NCBI GenBank assembly: GCA_003648245.1
Contig: QMOO01000017.1
Span: 1 to 12,426, forward strand
DNA: 12,426 nt
Direction of reading: 5' to 3'
Source of the DNA: Caldisericota bacterium
GTDB taxonomy: Bacteria > Caldisericota > Caldisericia > B22-G15
Positions 5,912 to 12,426 of this stretch are shown here, one piece after another (position 1 is the first letter of the stretch; each line of letters starts with the position of its first letter). The position numbers were made by a program, and so were the translations under genes. The notes under the pieces are model-generated. The model saw only the letters and a program-made list of their open reading frames with translations, did not search any database and was not told the DNA's origin.

Positions 5912-6922
5912 ATGGAAAAGGAGATTCTGGAAAGATTTAATAATGAGCTAAAGAGAGTAAAAACTCTTCAGGAGTTGAATATTCTTAGAGTTAAATACCT
6001 TGGAAAGAAGGGTATAGTAAAAGAACTCATGGATAAGATAAAAGAGGTTCCAAAAGAGAAGAGAAAGGAGTATGGAATTTCAATTAACAGAATTAAAGGA
6101 GAGATTGAAGTTAGAATAAAAGATTTAGAGAAAACTCTAAGAGAGAAAGAGCTTGAAAAAAAGCTTGAAAAAGAGAGAGTTGATATCACTCTTCCAGGCT
6201 ATCCTGTTGAGGTAGGAAAGAAACACATAATTACTCAAACTTTAGAAGAGATAGAAGATGTCTTTTTAAAGATGGGTTTTTCCATATACGAAGGCCCAGA
6301 GATAGAATCTGATTATTACAATTTTGAGGCTCTAAACATACCTAAATATCATCCTGCAAGGGACATGTGGGATACTCTCTTTCTTTCCGGGGGACTGCTT
6401 TTAAGAACACATACCTCTCCAGTTCAGATAAGAACAATGGAAAAAATTAAACCTCCTTTGAGAATAATATCTCCAGGAAAATGTTATAGAAGAGATCCGT
6501 TTGATGCTACACACTCCCCAATGTTTCATCAGATAGAGGGTCTTATGATAGACGAAAAGACTTCAATGACAGATTTAATGGGAATTCTTGATCTTTTTGC
6601 AAAAAAGATCTTTGGAGAAGATACGAGAACGAAATTTTATCTCTCGTACTTCCCATTTGTGGAGCCTGGAATTGAAATGGCTGTAAGCTGTATCTTTTGT
6701 GGTGGAAAGGGATGTCCTGTCTGTAAATATACTGGATGGATTGAAATCCTTGGTGCGGGAATGGTTCATCCGAAGGTGCTTAAAAATGTTGGATACGATC
6801 CTGAAAAATGGCAGGGATTTGCCTTTGGAATGGGAGTTGAAAGGATAGCCATGCTCAAGTATGGAATAAAGGATATAAGGTTTTTCTTTGAGAACGACAG
6901 AAGATTTCTAAAACAATTTTAA
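5912..6922 (+). CDS. pheS: Phenylalanine--tRNA ligase alpha subunit
   Basis: This 336-residue protein is the catalytic alpha subunit of the alpha2-beta2 class II synthetase that charges tRNA-Phe in the cytoplasm. It has a charged N-terminal coiled-coil arm (about 1-95), which contacts tRNA in the family, followed by the class II core. Visible landmarks are GPEIE (128-132), RTHTSPVQ (165-172), motif 2 CYRRD (191-195) with FHQIEG (205-210), and motif 3 FGMGVER (305-311). A four-cysteine segment (C260, C263, C268, C271), known from many bacterial PheS proteins, probably binds zinc. The length is typical. The gene is 12 nt upstream of pheT and led by its own promoter. Confidence 0.98.
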   Translation: MEKEILERFNNELKRVKTLQELNILRVKYLGKKGIVKELMDKIKEVPKEKRKEYGISINRIKGEIEVRIKDLEKTLREKELEKKLEKERVDITLPGYPVEVGKKHIITQTLEEIEDVFLKMGFSIYEGPEIESDYYNFEALNIPKYHPARDMWDTLFLSGGLLLRTHTSPVQIRTMEKIKPPLRIISPGKCYRRDPFDATHSPMFHQIEGLMIDEKTSMTDLMGILDLFAKKIFGEDTRTKFYLSYFPFVEPGIEMAVSCIFCGGKGCPVCKYTGWIEILGAGMVHPKVLKNVGYDPEKWQGFAFGMGVERIAMLKYGIKDIRFFFENDRRFLKQF

Positions 6923-6934
6923 TGAGGAGAGAAA

Positions 6935-9349
6935 ATGAAAGTTTCAAGAAGATGGCTTAACGAAATATTTAGATTTGAAAGAGACATTGAAGATGTAAAA
7001 GATACTTTGTTAAACAGAGGTCTTGAGATAGAAGAGACCTTTGAAAGAAAAAGTCTTTTATCCAATGCCTTCGTGGGAAAGGTAAAATCTATAAAGAAAA
7101 TATCAGACGCACTCTCTTTTGCTGAGATAGAAGTTTCTGGAAAAGTGTATCCTTCAGTTACCGGTGCAAAAAATGTTAAACCGGGAGATAAAGTCCCGGT
7201 TTGCCTTCCAGGAGGCACCATATACCACTATGAGAAAAAGGGAGATGAAGAGATACCTGTTCCTTACAGGATAAAACCAATGGAGTTTAATGGATATAAA
7301 TCAGAAGCAGTGCTTTTATCTTACAAAGAGATGGGGATTCCCGACAAGGTTCTTGGAGAAGAAGATAAAAAGGGTATTTTTATTCTTCCTGATGATACAG
7401 AGGTAGGTGTTGATTTAAGAGAAGCACTGTGGCTTAATGATACCATATTTGAGATAAAGACATATAACAGAGCAGATTGTCTCTCTTTGTGGGGTATCTC
7501 TTATGAGTTTAAGAGATTGGGGCTTGGAAAGATAGTCAAGGAATACGAAAGCGTAAGCATCCCATCTGATTTAAAGGATATGAGTTTTGAGATTGAGGTT
7601 TTAGATGATAAGTTGTGTCCAAGATATGTGGGAATTATCATAAGAGATGTGAAGGTTAGGAAAGCTCCACTTAAGATTTTAAGGAAACTTATTACAATAG
7701 GTGCAAGACCTGTAAATAATATTGTGGATATAACAAATGTCTTAATGTTTGAGTATGGTCAACCTCTCCATGCCTTTGATCTTGACAAAATTCATGGAAA
7801 GTTGATCGTAAGAAGGGCAAGTAAAGGAGAAAAGATAAGAACTCTTGACGATAAGTTAAGGGAACTTGATGAGGGGATGCTTGTTATTGCAGATGAGGAG
7901 GGACCCATTGCCATAGCAGGAGTTATGGGAGGAAAGGAGACTGAGGTTAGTCATGAGACAAAGAATATACTCCTTGAATCTGCCAATTTTCTTCCATCCT
8001 CAATTTCTGTTACAAAGAGAAAGTTAAAAATAAACAGTGAAGCCGCTGTTAGATTTGAGAAGGGAGTTGATATAAGAAAGGCTCTTGAGAATGGATGGAG
8101 AGCATCTTTAATGTTTGGTGGATCTTTAAATGAGAAACCATTTGATTTTTATCCAGAGCCAGAAAAGGAGAAGAAGATTAAGGTGAGATTTGAGAGGGTG
8201 AGAAAGATTATAGGTGTGGATATATCAAATTCAGATATAATAGATTCGCTCCGTAGAGGAGGTTTTGAGTTAAAAAACACCAATGAAAAGGAAGCTACTT
8301 TTGTTATAAAGCCTTTCAGACCAGACATTTCGCAGGAGATAGATTTGATAGAGGAAGTCATAAGGTATAGAGGAATAGAGAATCTACCCTACACACTTCC
8401 ATCTCCTGAAATTTCTGTTTTTACTCCAGATAAGAGAAGGAAACTTAGAAAAAGGATTGTGAATATTTTAACTTCCCTTTCCATGGATGAGGTAATTACA
8501 CTCTCTCTTATAGATTCTCAATATCTTTCCCTGTATCCCATTGAGAGAGAGCCCATAGAGGTGGTTAATCCATTAAGAACAGATCAGAATGTTTTAAGAA
8601 CCTCTCTAATTCCTCTGCTTTTAAAGGTGGTTGATAGGAATATAAAGATGGGCAACAAGAATCTAATGCTTTTTGAGATAGGGAAAGTTTTTTACAAAGA
8701 GAAAGATTTTGTAGAAAAAGAGGAACTTTCGGGAGTGATTACAGGAAAGATTAGAGAGAATTTATGGATGGAAAAAGATAAAGAATTTGATTTTTTCTAT
8801 CTTAAAGGAATTGCTTCTAAGTTTTTTGAGGAATTGAAAATAAATGAAGTAAAGCTTGTTTCAGGGTCTAACAAACTCTTTCATCCATTTAGATATGCAA
8901 CAATTCAATTGAAGGATTTAAAGATAGGTGAGATGGGAGAGATTCATCCAGCTCTCCTTGAGAAGTTGTCTATCCCTCAAAGAATTTATGCTTTTTCAAT
9001 AGATTTTGAAACATTACTTGATGTGTTTGAAGATAAAAAGGAATACGAGAGCATATCTAAATTCCCACCACTCACCTTTGATATAGCAATAGTTGTTTCT
9101 GAGGACACTCCTAGTGGGAAATTGATGGAGATAATAAAACAGGAGAGTGGGGAGATTCTTTCAGACATACACATCTTTGATCTTTACAGAGGAGAGAATA
9201 TAGGATCTGGAAAGAAAAGTATTGCCTTCAGGCTCACCTTTTCTTCAAAGGAGAGGACACTTGAAGATAAAGATATCTTTCCAATAATAGATAGAATAGA
9301 AAAGCGAGTACAGAAAGAACTCTCGGGAAGTTTAAGAAAAAGAAATTGA
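6935..9349 (+). CDS. pheT: Phenylalanine--tRNA ligase beta subunit
   Basis: This 804-residue protein has the full bacterial PheT layout. It has an N-terminal segment with an OB-fold tRNA-binding domain (about 40-150), the B3/B4 editing domain (about 215-395, with the RPVNNIVDITN and EYGQPLHAFDLD signatures) and the B5 domain (about 410-480). A non-catalytic synthetase-like core (about 490-690) and a C-terminal ferredoxin-like anticodon-binding domain (about 705-803, starting at FPPLTFDIAIVV) follow. It binds tRNA-Phe, edits mischarged Tyr-tRNA and completes the PheS2-PheT2 enzyme. GAGGAGAG just before the ATG is a good Shine-Dalgarno sequence. The HPNADKL-type motif of the tRNA-binding domain is poorly kept. 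The stop codon overlaps the TTG start of polX. Confidence 0.98.
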   Translation: MKVSRRWLNEIFRFERDIEDVKDTLLNRGLEIEETFERKSLLSNAFVGKVKSIKKISDALSFAEIEVSGKVYPSVTGAKNVKPGDKVPVCLPGGTIYHYEKKGDEEIPVPYRIKPMEFNGYKSEAVLLSYKEMGIPDKVLGEEDKKGIFILPDDTEVGVDLREALWLNDTIFEIKTYNRADCLSLWGISYEFKRLGLGKIVKEYESVSIPSDLKDMSFEIEVLDDKLCPRYVGIIIRDVKVRKAPLKILRKLITIGARPVNNIVDITNVLMFEYGQPLHAFDLDKIHGKLIVRRASKGEKIRTLDDKLRELDEGMLVIADEEGPIAIAGVMGGKETEVSHETKNILLESANFLPSSISVTKRKLKINSEAAVRFEKGVDIRKALENGWRASLMFGGSLNEKPFDFYPEPEKEKKIKVRFERVRKIIGVDISNSDIIDSLRRGGFELKNTNEKEATFVIKPFRPDISQEIDLIEEVIRYRGIENLPYTLPSPEISVFTPDKRRKLRKRIVNILTSLSMDEVITLSLIDSQYLSLYPIEREPIEVVNPLRTDQNVLRTSLIPLLLKVVDRNIKMGNKNLMLFEIGKVFYKEKDFVEKEELSGVITGKIRENLWMEKDKEFDFFYLKGIASKFFEELKINEVKLVSGSNKLFHPFRYATIQLKDLKIGEMGEIHPALLEKLSIPQRIYAFSIDFETLLDVFEDKKEYESISKFPPLTFDIAIVVSEDTPSGKLMEIIKQESGEILSDIHIFDLYRGENIGSGKKSIAFRLTFSSKERTLEDKDIFPIIDRIEKRVQKELSGSLRKRN

Positions 9350-11052
9350 CAAACTTTGAGATTTCCAGGACACTCTCAAGGGTAGCAAAGGTACTATCCT
9401 TTAAAGGAGTGGAAAGAAAAAGAATTACAGATATTAAAATTCTCTCAATGACTGTGGAAGGACTGCCTTTTGAACTGAATCCCGAGTCTCTTGAGAGGGT
9501 GGAGAAGTATCTTCTGAATAAGTCCTACCTTAAAAAGATTTTAAGAGATCTTGTGGTTTATGGAAAAAGTGAAGAGATTGAAATTTTATTGAGAGATGTG
9601 CCACCAAGTCTTCTTGAGCTTACAAGAATTCCCGGGGTTGGTGGACGGACGTTAAAGATACTTTATGAAAGGTTTGGTGTGGTTGATATATATGGCCTTG
9701 AATCTGTTTTAAAGGAAGGTTTGCTTAGCAGGGTAAAAGAGATAGGGTTAAATGGTGAGGAGATAATAAAGAAAAATATAAACAAATACTTTAAATTAAA
9801 AAGAGAATTCTCTCTATCAACTGCTGAATCTCTCTTCAGACACATTAAAGACATACTCATTAATTATGGAGCAAAGAGAGTTGAAATTGCTGGAAGTGTA
9901 AGAAGAAAAAAGGAGATAGTTTCAAACCTAAATATTGTGTGTGAGGTGGAAAATCCTACCAGGTTTAAAAAGAATCTTAAGGGAGATGCAAGCACAATAA
10001 AATTCATAGCCAGAGGAGACCATATTGAATTTTTTTATGGGGATTGTGAAATTCCAATTAAATTACTTATTGTTCCAAAGGACTACTTTGGTTCGGCACT
10101 TCTGTTTTTTACTGGGCCGAGAAATTTCAGTAACTATTTGGTAAGTAAAGGGAAAGATTATGGATACAAGACTCTTCCTCCAGGTTACCTGTGGATAAAA
10201 GGTGAGGAGAAAGAGATCTTTAATATCTTAGGGATGCAATACATTCCTCCAGAGGTAAGAGAGAGGTGGAAGGAATATTTAGATACAAAGGAGCTTTTGA
10301 GTAATCTCAATATAAAAGGGGATTTGCATGTACATACAAACTACTCAGATGGAATTTCAAGTATTTATGAGATTGTATCCTTTGCAAGGGACATGGGTTA
10401 TAAATACATAGGTATTTCAGATCACACAAAGGATTTAAAGGTGGTTAATGGGTTAAACGAGAAAAGATTAATGAAGGAGCGGCTGGAAGTAAGAAAACTA
10501 CAATCAAAGTTCCCAGAAATAAAGATTCTTTTCGGTGCAGAGGTAAATATAAGGCAGGATGGCTCCCTTGATATACAGGAAAGTGCACTTAGAGAGCTTG
10601 ATTTTGTCATAGCATCCATTCACTATGGTTTTTATCTTGACAGAGAGATAAACACAAAGAGGATGATTAAAGCAATAAGAAATCCCTATGTAAGCATAAT
10701 TGGACACCCTACAGGAAGAAAAATAGGTGAGAGGGAAAGAATGAACATGAGATACGATTTAATATTTAAGGAAGCCGAAAAGACAGGAACAATTATTGAA
10801 GTAAATGCTACCAATGATAGATTGGACATAGATTCAAATATGGCCTACGATTTGAGAAATAGAGAGGTACTATTTTCAATAGGCTCTGATGCACATTTTG
10901 CTCCCCAGCTTCACTCTCTATCAAATTTTGGTGTATTTATCTTAAGAAGAGCTCTTGTTTCAGAAAATAAAGTTATAAATACCTTTAATCTGGATCACCT
11001 ATTGGAGGTTTTGGGTAGAAAAAGGAGGAATCTCAACGAGGACAACAACTAA
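9346..11052 (+). CDS. polX: PolX-family protein with PHP phosphoesterase domain; polymerase active site appears lost
   Basis: This 568-residue protein has the bacterial PolX layout: an 8-kDa-like N-terminal domain, a helix-hairpin-helix at about 91-112 (LTRIPGVGGRT), a family X nucleotidyltransferase palm (about 155-305), and a C-terminal PHP domain (about 325-560). PolX acts in base-excision repair with gap-filling polymerase and PHP 3'-5' exonuclease activities. The GSVRR motif (183-187) is kept, but the catalytic carboxylates are not: the D-x-D pair is Asn194-Leu-Asn196 and the third Asp is Lys239. All nine PHP metal ligands appear present (H328, H330, D335, H360, E399, H426, H454, D515, H517). 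The likely activity is therefore a PHP nuclease or phosphoesterase with a DNA-binding scaffold. The TTG start overlaps the pheT stop by 4 nt, and the N-terminus matches family starts. The 3' end overlaps ispF by 54 nt. Confidence 0.9.
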   Translation: MTNFEISRTLSRVAKVLSFKGVERKRITDIKILSMTVEGLPFELNPESLERVEKYLLNKSYLKKILRDLVVYGKSEEIEILLRDVPPSLLELTRIPGVGGRTLKILYERFGVVDIYGLESVLKEGLLSRVKEIGLNGEEIIKKNINKYFKLKREFSLSTAESLFRHIKDILINYGAKRVEIAGSVRRKKEIVSNLNIVCEVENPTRFKKNLKGDASTIKFIARGDHIEFFYGDCEIPIKLLIVPKDYFGSALLFFTGPRNFSNYLVSKGKDYGYKTLPPGYLWIKGEEKEIFNILGMQYIPPEVRERWKEYLDTKELLSNLNIKGDLHVHTNYSDGISSIYEIVSFARDMGYKYIGISDHTKDLKVVNGLNEKRLMKERLEVRKLQSKFPEIKILFGAEVNIRQDGSLDIQESALRELDFVIASIHYGFYLDREINTKRMIKAIRNPYVSIIGHPTGRKIGERERMNMRYDLIFKEAEKTGTIIEVNATNDRLDIDSNMAYDLRNREVLFSIGSDAHFAPQLHSLSNFGVFILRRALVSENKVINTFNLDHLLEVLGRKRRNLNEDNN

Positions 11053-11493
11053 GGCAGAGGCTCCTTTTTTCTCTCCAATTACGCCCATCCCTTCCATAGT
11101 TTTCCCTTTTATTGATATTAGATTTTTATCAATTTCCATTATCTTTGACAAATTTTCCTTAATCTTTTCTTTAAAATCCAGTATTTTTGGTTTCTCCATT
11201 ATAACGATGGCGTCAATGTTTATTATCCTAACTTCCTTTTTCTTTAATATATTTATTGTGGTTTTTAATATGTCTACACTACTTTTGTTCTTCCAGGAAG
11301 AACAAAACAACTCTCCTATGTCCCCCGTTCCTGTTGCACCAAGAAGTGCATCTACAAGAGCGTGAATCAATATATCACCATCTGTTTCGCTTACAAGACC
11401 ATACTCATATGGAATCTCTACGCCTCCAAGTATAAGAGGTACACCTTTTTTAAAGATATGAAAATCAAACCCTATACCAATCTTTATACTCAC
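10999..11493 (-). CDS. ispF: 2-C-methyl-D-erythritol 2,4-cyclodiphosphate synthase
   Basis: This 164-residue protein converts CDP-methylerythritol 2-phosphate to the cyclic diphosphate, releasing CMP, in the MEP isoprenoid pathway. IspF is a cytoplasmic homotrimer. The zinc ligands Asp10, His12 (GFDFH) and His44 are present, as are LGGVEIPYE (22-30), DALLGA (48-53), GDIGELF (57-63), EKPKILDF (100-107) and KTMEGMGVIG (131-140). Two departures are seen. The conserved His of the G-H-S-D-x-D segment is Glu36 (SETDGD), and the loop after LF is shortened (CSSWKNKSS). The GTG start at 11493 has AGGA 6 nt before the ATAA context and lies 29 nt inside the end of ispD. The last ~18 codons overlap polX on the other strand. 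Confidence 0.93.
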   Translation of the reverse strand: MSIKIGIGFDFHIFKKGVPLILGGVEIPYEYGLVSETDGDILIHALVDALLGATGTGDIGELFCSSWKNKSSVDILKTTINILKKKEVRIINIDAIVIMEKPKILDFKEKIKENLSKIMEIDKNLISIKGKTMEGMGVIGEKKGASALVVVLVEIPPFSTQNLQ

Positions 11494-12151
11494 TTATGAT
11501 CCTTTCCACAAATAGAATATCTTCTCTATAGGTTACCTTTATATTTTCTGTATTACCCTTTACTGTTTTTACAGAAAGTCCATTTTTTTCAAAAGCCATA
11601 GCATCGTCATACATATCCTCGTCAAACTCTTCTATCTTTTTTAATATGAGAGGAAAAGGAAAACCTTCAGGGGTTTGAACAGAACAAAGTGTTTTTCTGT
11701 CAGGAGTCTTTATAGCTCTTCCATCTTCTACAAACTTTACAGTTTCTCTCAAAGGAGAGCATGGTATACATGCAGTATCCTTCTCTATTCCAGATATTAC
11801 TCTTCTTATTGTATCAGTGGAGACAAGAGGTCTTACAGCATCATGAATTAAAACTTTCTTTACAGAATATTTCTTTAAGGCTCTAAGCCCATTGAGAACA
11901 GAATCCCTTCTTCTTTCTCCCCCTTCCACAACCTCTATTTTTTTCTCAAACTTCTTCACAAGATCTATTACTTTCCTTGCATTTTCTATATCTTCCTTTT
12001 TTACAACAACCACTACATGAGAAACTTCCTTAAGTTTTATAAAAGGAATAAGCGTATAAAAGAGAAGGGGCTTTCCTGAAACAGGGAAAAATACCTTGTT
12101 CCCTTTGAATCTTTCTCCCTTACCTCCTCCTACTATTACTGTTCCTACCAT
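11465..12151 (-). CDS. ispD: 2-C-methyl-D-erythritol 4-phosphate cytidylyltransferase
   Basis: This 228-residue protein makes CDP-methylerythritol from MEP and CTP, two steps before IspF in the same pathway. The nucleotide-binding loop GGGKGERF (8-15), the Lys of NKVFFPV, GGERRRDSV (77-85), LIHDAVRPL (101-109), PLRETVKF, the QTPE segment (usually QTPQ), YDDA and NTENIKVTYREDI mark the family. The length is typical. The ATG at 12151 follows GGTGAC by 8 nt and lies 32 nt inside the upstream TRAM-protein gene. The 3' end overlaps ispF by 29 nt. These nested overlaps indicate one coupled operon running leftward. Confidence 0.95.
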   Translation of the reverse strand: MVGTVIVGGGKGERFKGNKVFFPVSGKPLLFYTLIPFIKLKEVSHVVVVVKKEDIENARKVIDLVKKFEKKIEVVEGGERRRDSVLNGLRALKKYSVKKVLIHDAVRPLVSTDTIRRVISGIEKDTACIPCSPLRETVKFVEDGRAIKTPDRKTLCSVQTPEGFPFPLILKKIEEFDEDMYDDAMAFEKNGLSVKTVKGNTENIKVTYREDILFVERIISEYKDWYRV

Positions 12152-12426
12152 TTACAATGTCACCAAAAATCATTGTTCCAGTAGGTCCCTGAAGAAGGGA
12201 TGTAACCTCTACATTAACCACTTCCCCTATGTGGTACTTTCCCTCTTCAACTACAACCATTGTTCCATCGTCAAGATAACCTACACCCTGTGCTCTCTCT
12301 TTACCTTCTTTCACAATCTTTACCTGCAGTTTCTCTCCTGGAAGAACTACTTTTCTTAGAGCATGGGCTAACTCATTTACATTCAATACTTTAATACCTC
12401 TTGTTCTTGCTACCTGAGAAAGGTTA
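12120..12426 (-). CDS. PIN/TRAM-domain protein, YacL-like (C-terminal part, 5' end outside window)
   Basis: The frame is open to the right edge, leaving about 101 C-terminal residues. The segments VLNVNELAHAL, VLPGEKL, IVKEGKE, GVGYLDDGTMVVVEEG and VTSLLQGPTGTMIFG match the end of the PIN domain plus the TRAM domain of YacL-type membrane proteins (PilT-like). TRAM is a small beta-barrel thought to bind RNA. YacL-type genes commonly sit directly upstream of ispD in Gram-positive and related bacteria, and the same order is seen here. A Ser/Arg-rich tail (NGRNSNSRRR) closes the protein and overlaps the ispD start. The PIN domain and membrane helices lie outside the window, so the nuclease site cannot be judged. 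Confidence 0.88.
   Translation of the reverse strand, partial: NLSQVARTRGIKVLNVNELAHALRKVVLPGEKLQVKIVKEGKERAQGVGYLDDGTMVVVEEGKYHIGEVVNVEVTSLLQGPTGTMIFGDIVNGRNSNSRRR

Noticed and set aside
6590..6610. Near-perfect inverted repeat GATCTTTTT-GC-AAAAAAGATC
   Set aside because: It lies inside conserved pheS coding sequence (Asp-Leu-Phe-Ala-Lys-Lys-Ile) and is explained by codons; there is no reason to see a terminator or operator there.
6919..7221. 100-codon open frame on the minus strand opposite the start of pheT
   Set aside because: It lies entirely within the conserved N-terminal part of pheT, lacks a Shine-Dalgarno sequence and has composition typical of a shadow frame.
11051..11070. Possible intrinsic terminator after polX: GAGGCTC followed by six T
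   Set aside because: The stem is at most three base pairs with a one-base loop, so it cannot form a stable hairpin. The bases are ispF codons for Lys-Lys-Gly-Ala-Ser-Ala.

Overview
This is a gene-dense bacterial window of AT-rich chromosomal DNA. It has no rRNA or tRNA genes, CRISPR array, insertion sequence or prophage signal. The proteins are rich in Lys, Glu, Ile and Arg. Arg is mostly AGA/AGG and Ile is often ATA, and coding strands are strongly purine-rich. These traits suggest a thermophilic, low-GC, deep-branching bacterium, but the sequence alone does not fix the lineage. Two lipoprotein signal peptides and the non-mevalonate isoprenoid genes ispD and ispF show that it is a bacterium.

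Layout. (1) 1-1117, plus strand: the 3' end of a CsaB-like polysaccharide pyruvyl transferase, overlapped by a ComF-family phosphoribosyltransferase. (2) 1162-3844, plus strand: a GH39-like glycoside hydrolase lipoprotein, then an M24 (Xaa-Pro peptidase/creatinase fold) protein that has lost most of its metal ligands. (3) 3841-5853, minus strand: a flippase-like integral membrane protein (LPG synthase TM family), a translationally coupled small zinc-ribbon protein, and a family 3 solute-binding lipoprotein. (4) 5912-11052, plus strand: pheS-pheT (both subunits of phenylalanyl-tRNA synthetase) followed by polX, which overlaps pheT by 4 nt. (5) 10999-12426, minus strand: a TRAM-domain protein (C-terminal part of a YacL-type PIN/TRAM protein, cut by the window edge), then ispD and ispF, with each gene overlapping the next.

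The cluster in region 5 covers two steps of the MEP isoprenoid pathway. The pheST-polX cluster joins tRNA charging with a DNA-repair-type protein, and loose pheT-polX linkage is also known in Firmicutes. Packing is extreme. No intergenic stretch exceeds about 60 bases, both convergent junctions overlap (by 4 and 54 nt), and no intrinsic terminator is visible.

The most notable observations are these. PolX has all three polymerase carboxylates replaced (Asn, Asn, Lys), while all nine PHP-domain metal ligands appear intact. The M24 protein lacks three of its five metal ligands. A back-to-back promoter between the membrane protein and pheS carries two TATAAT boxes, and one of them sits so close to its ATG that the transcript is probably leaderless.
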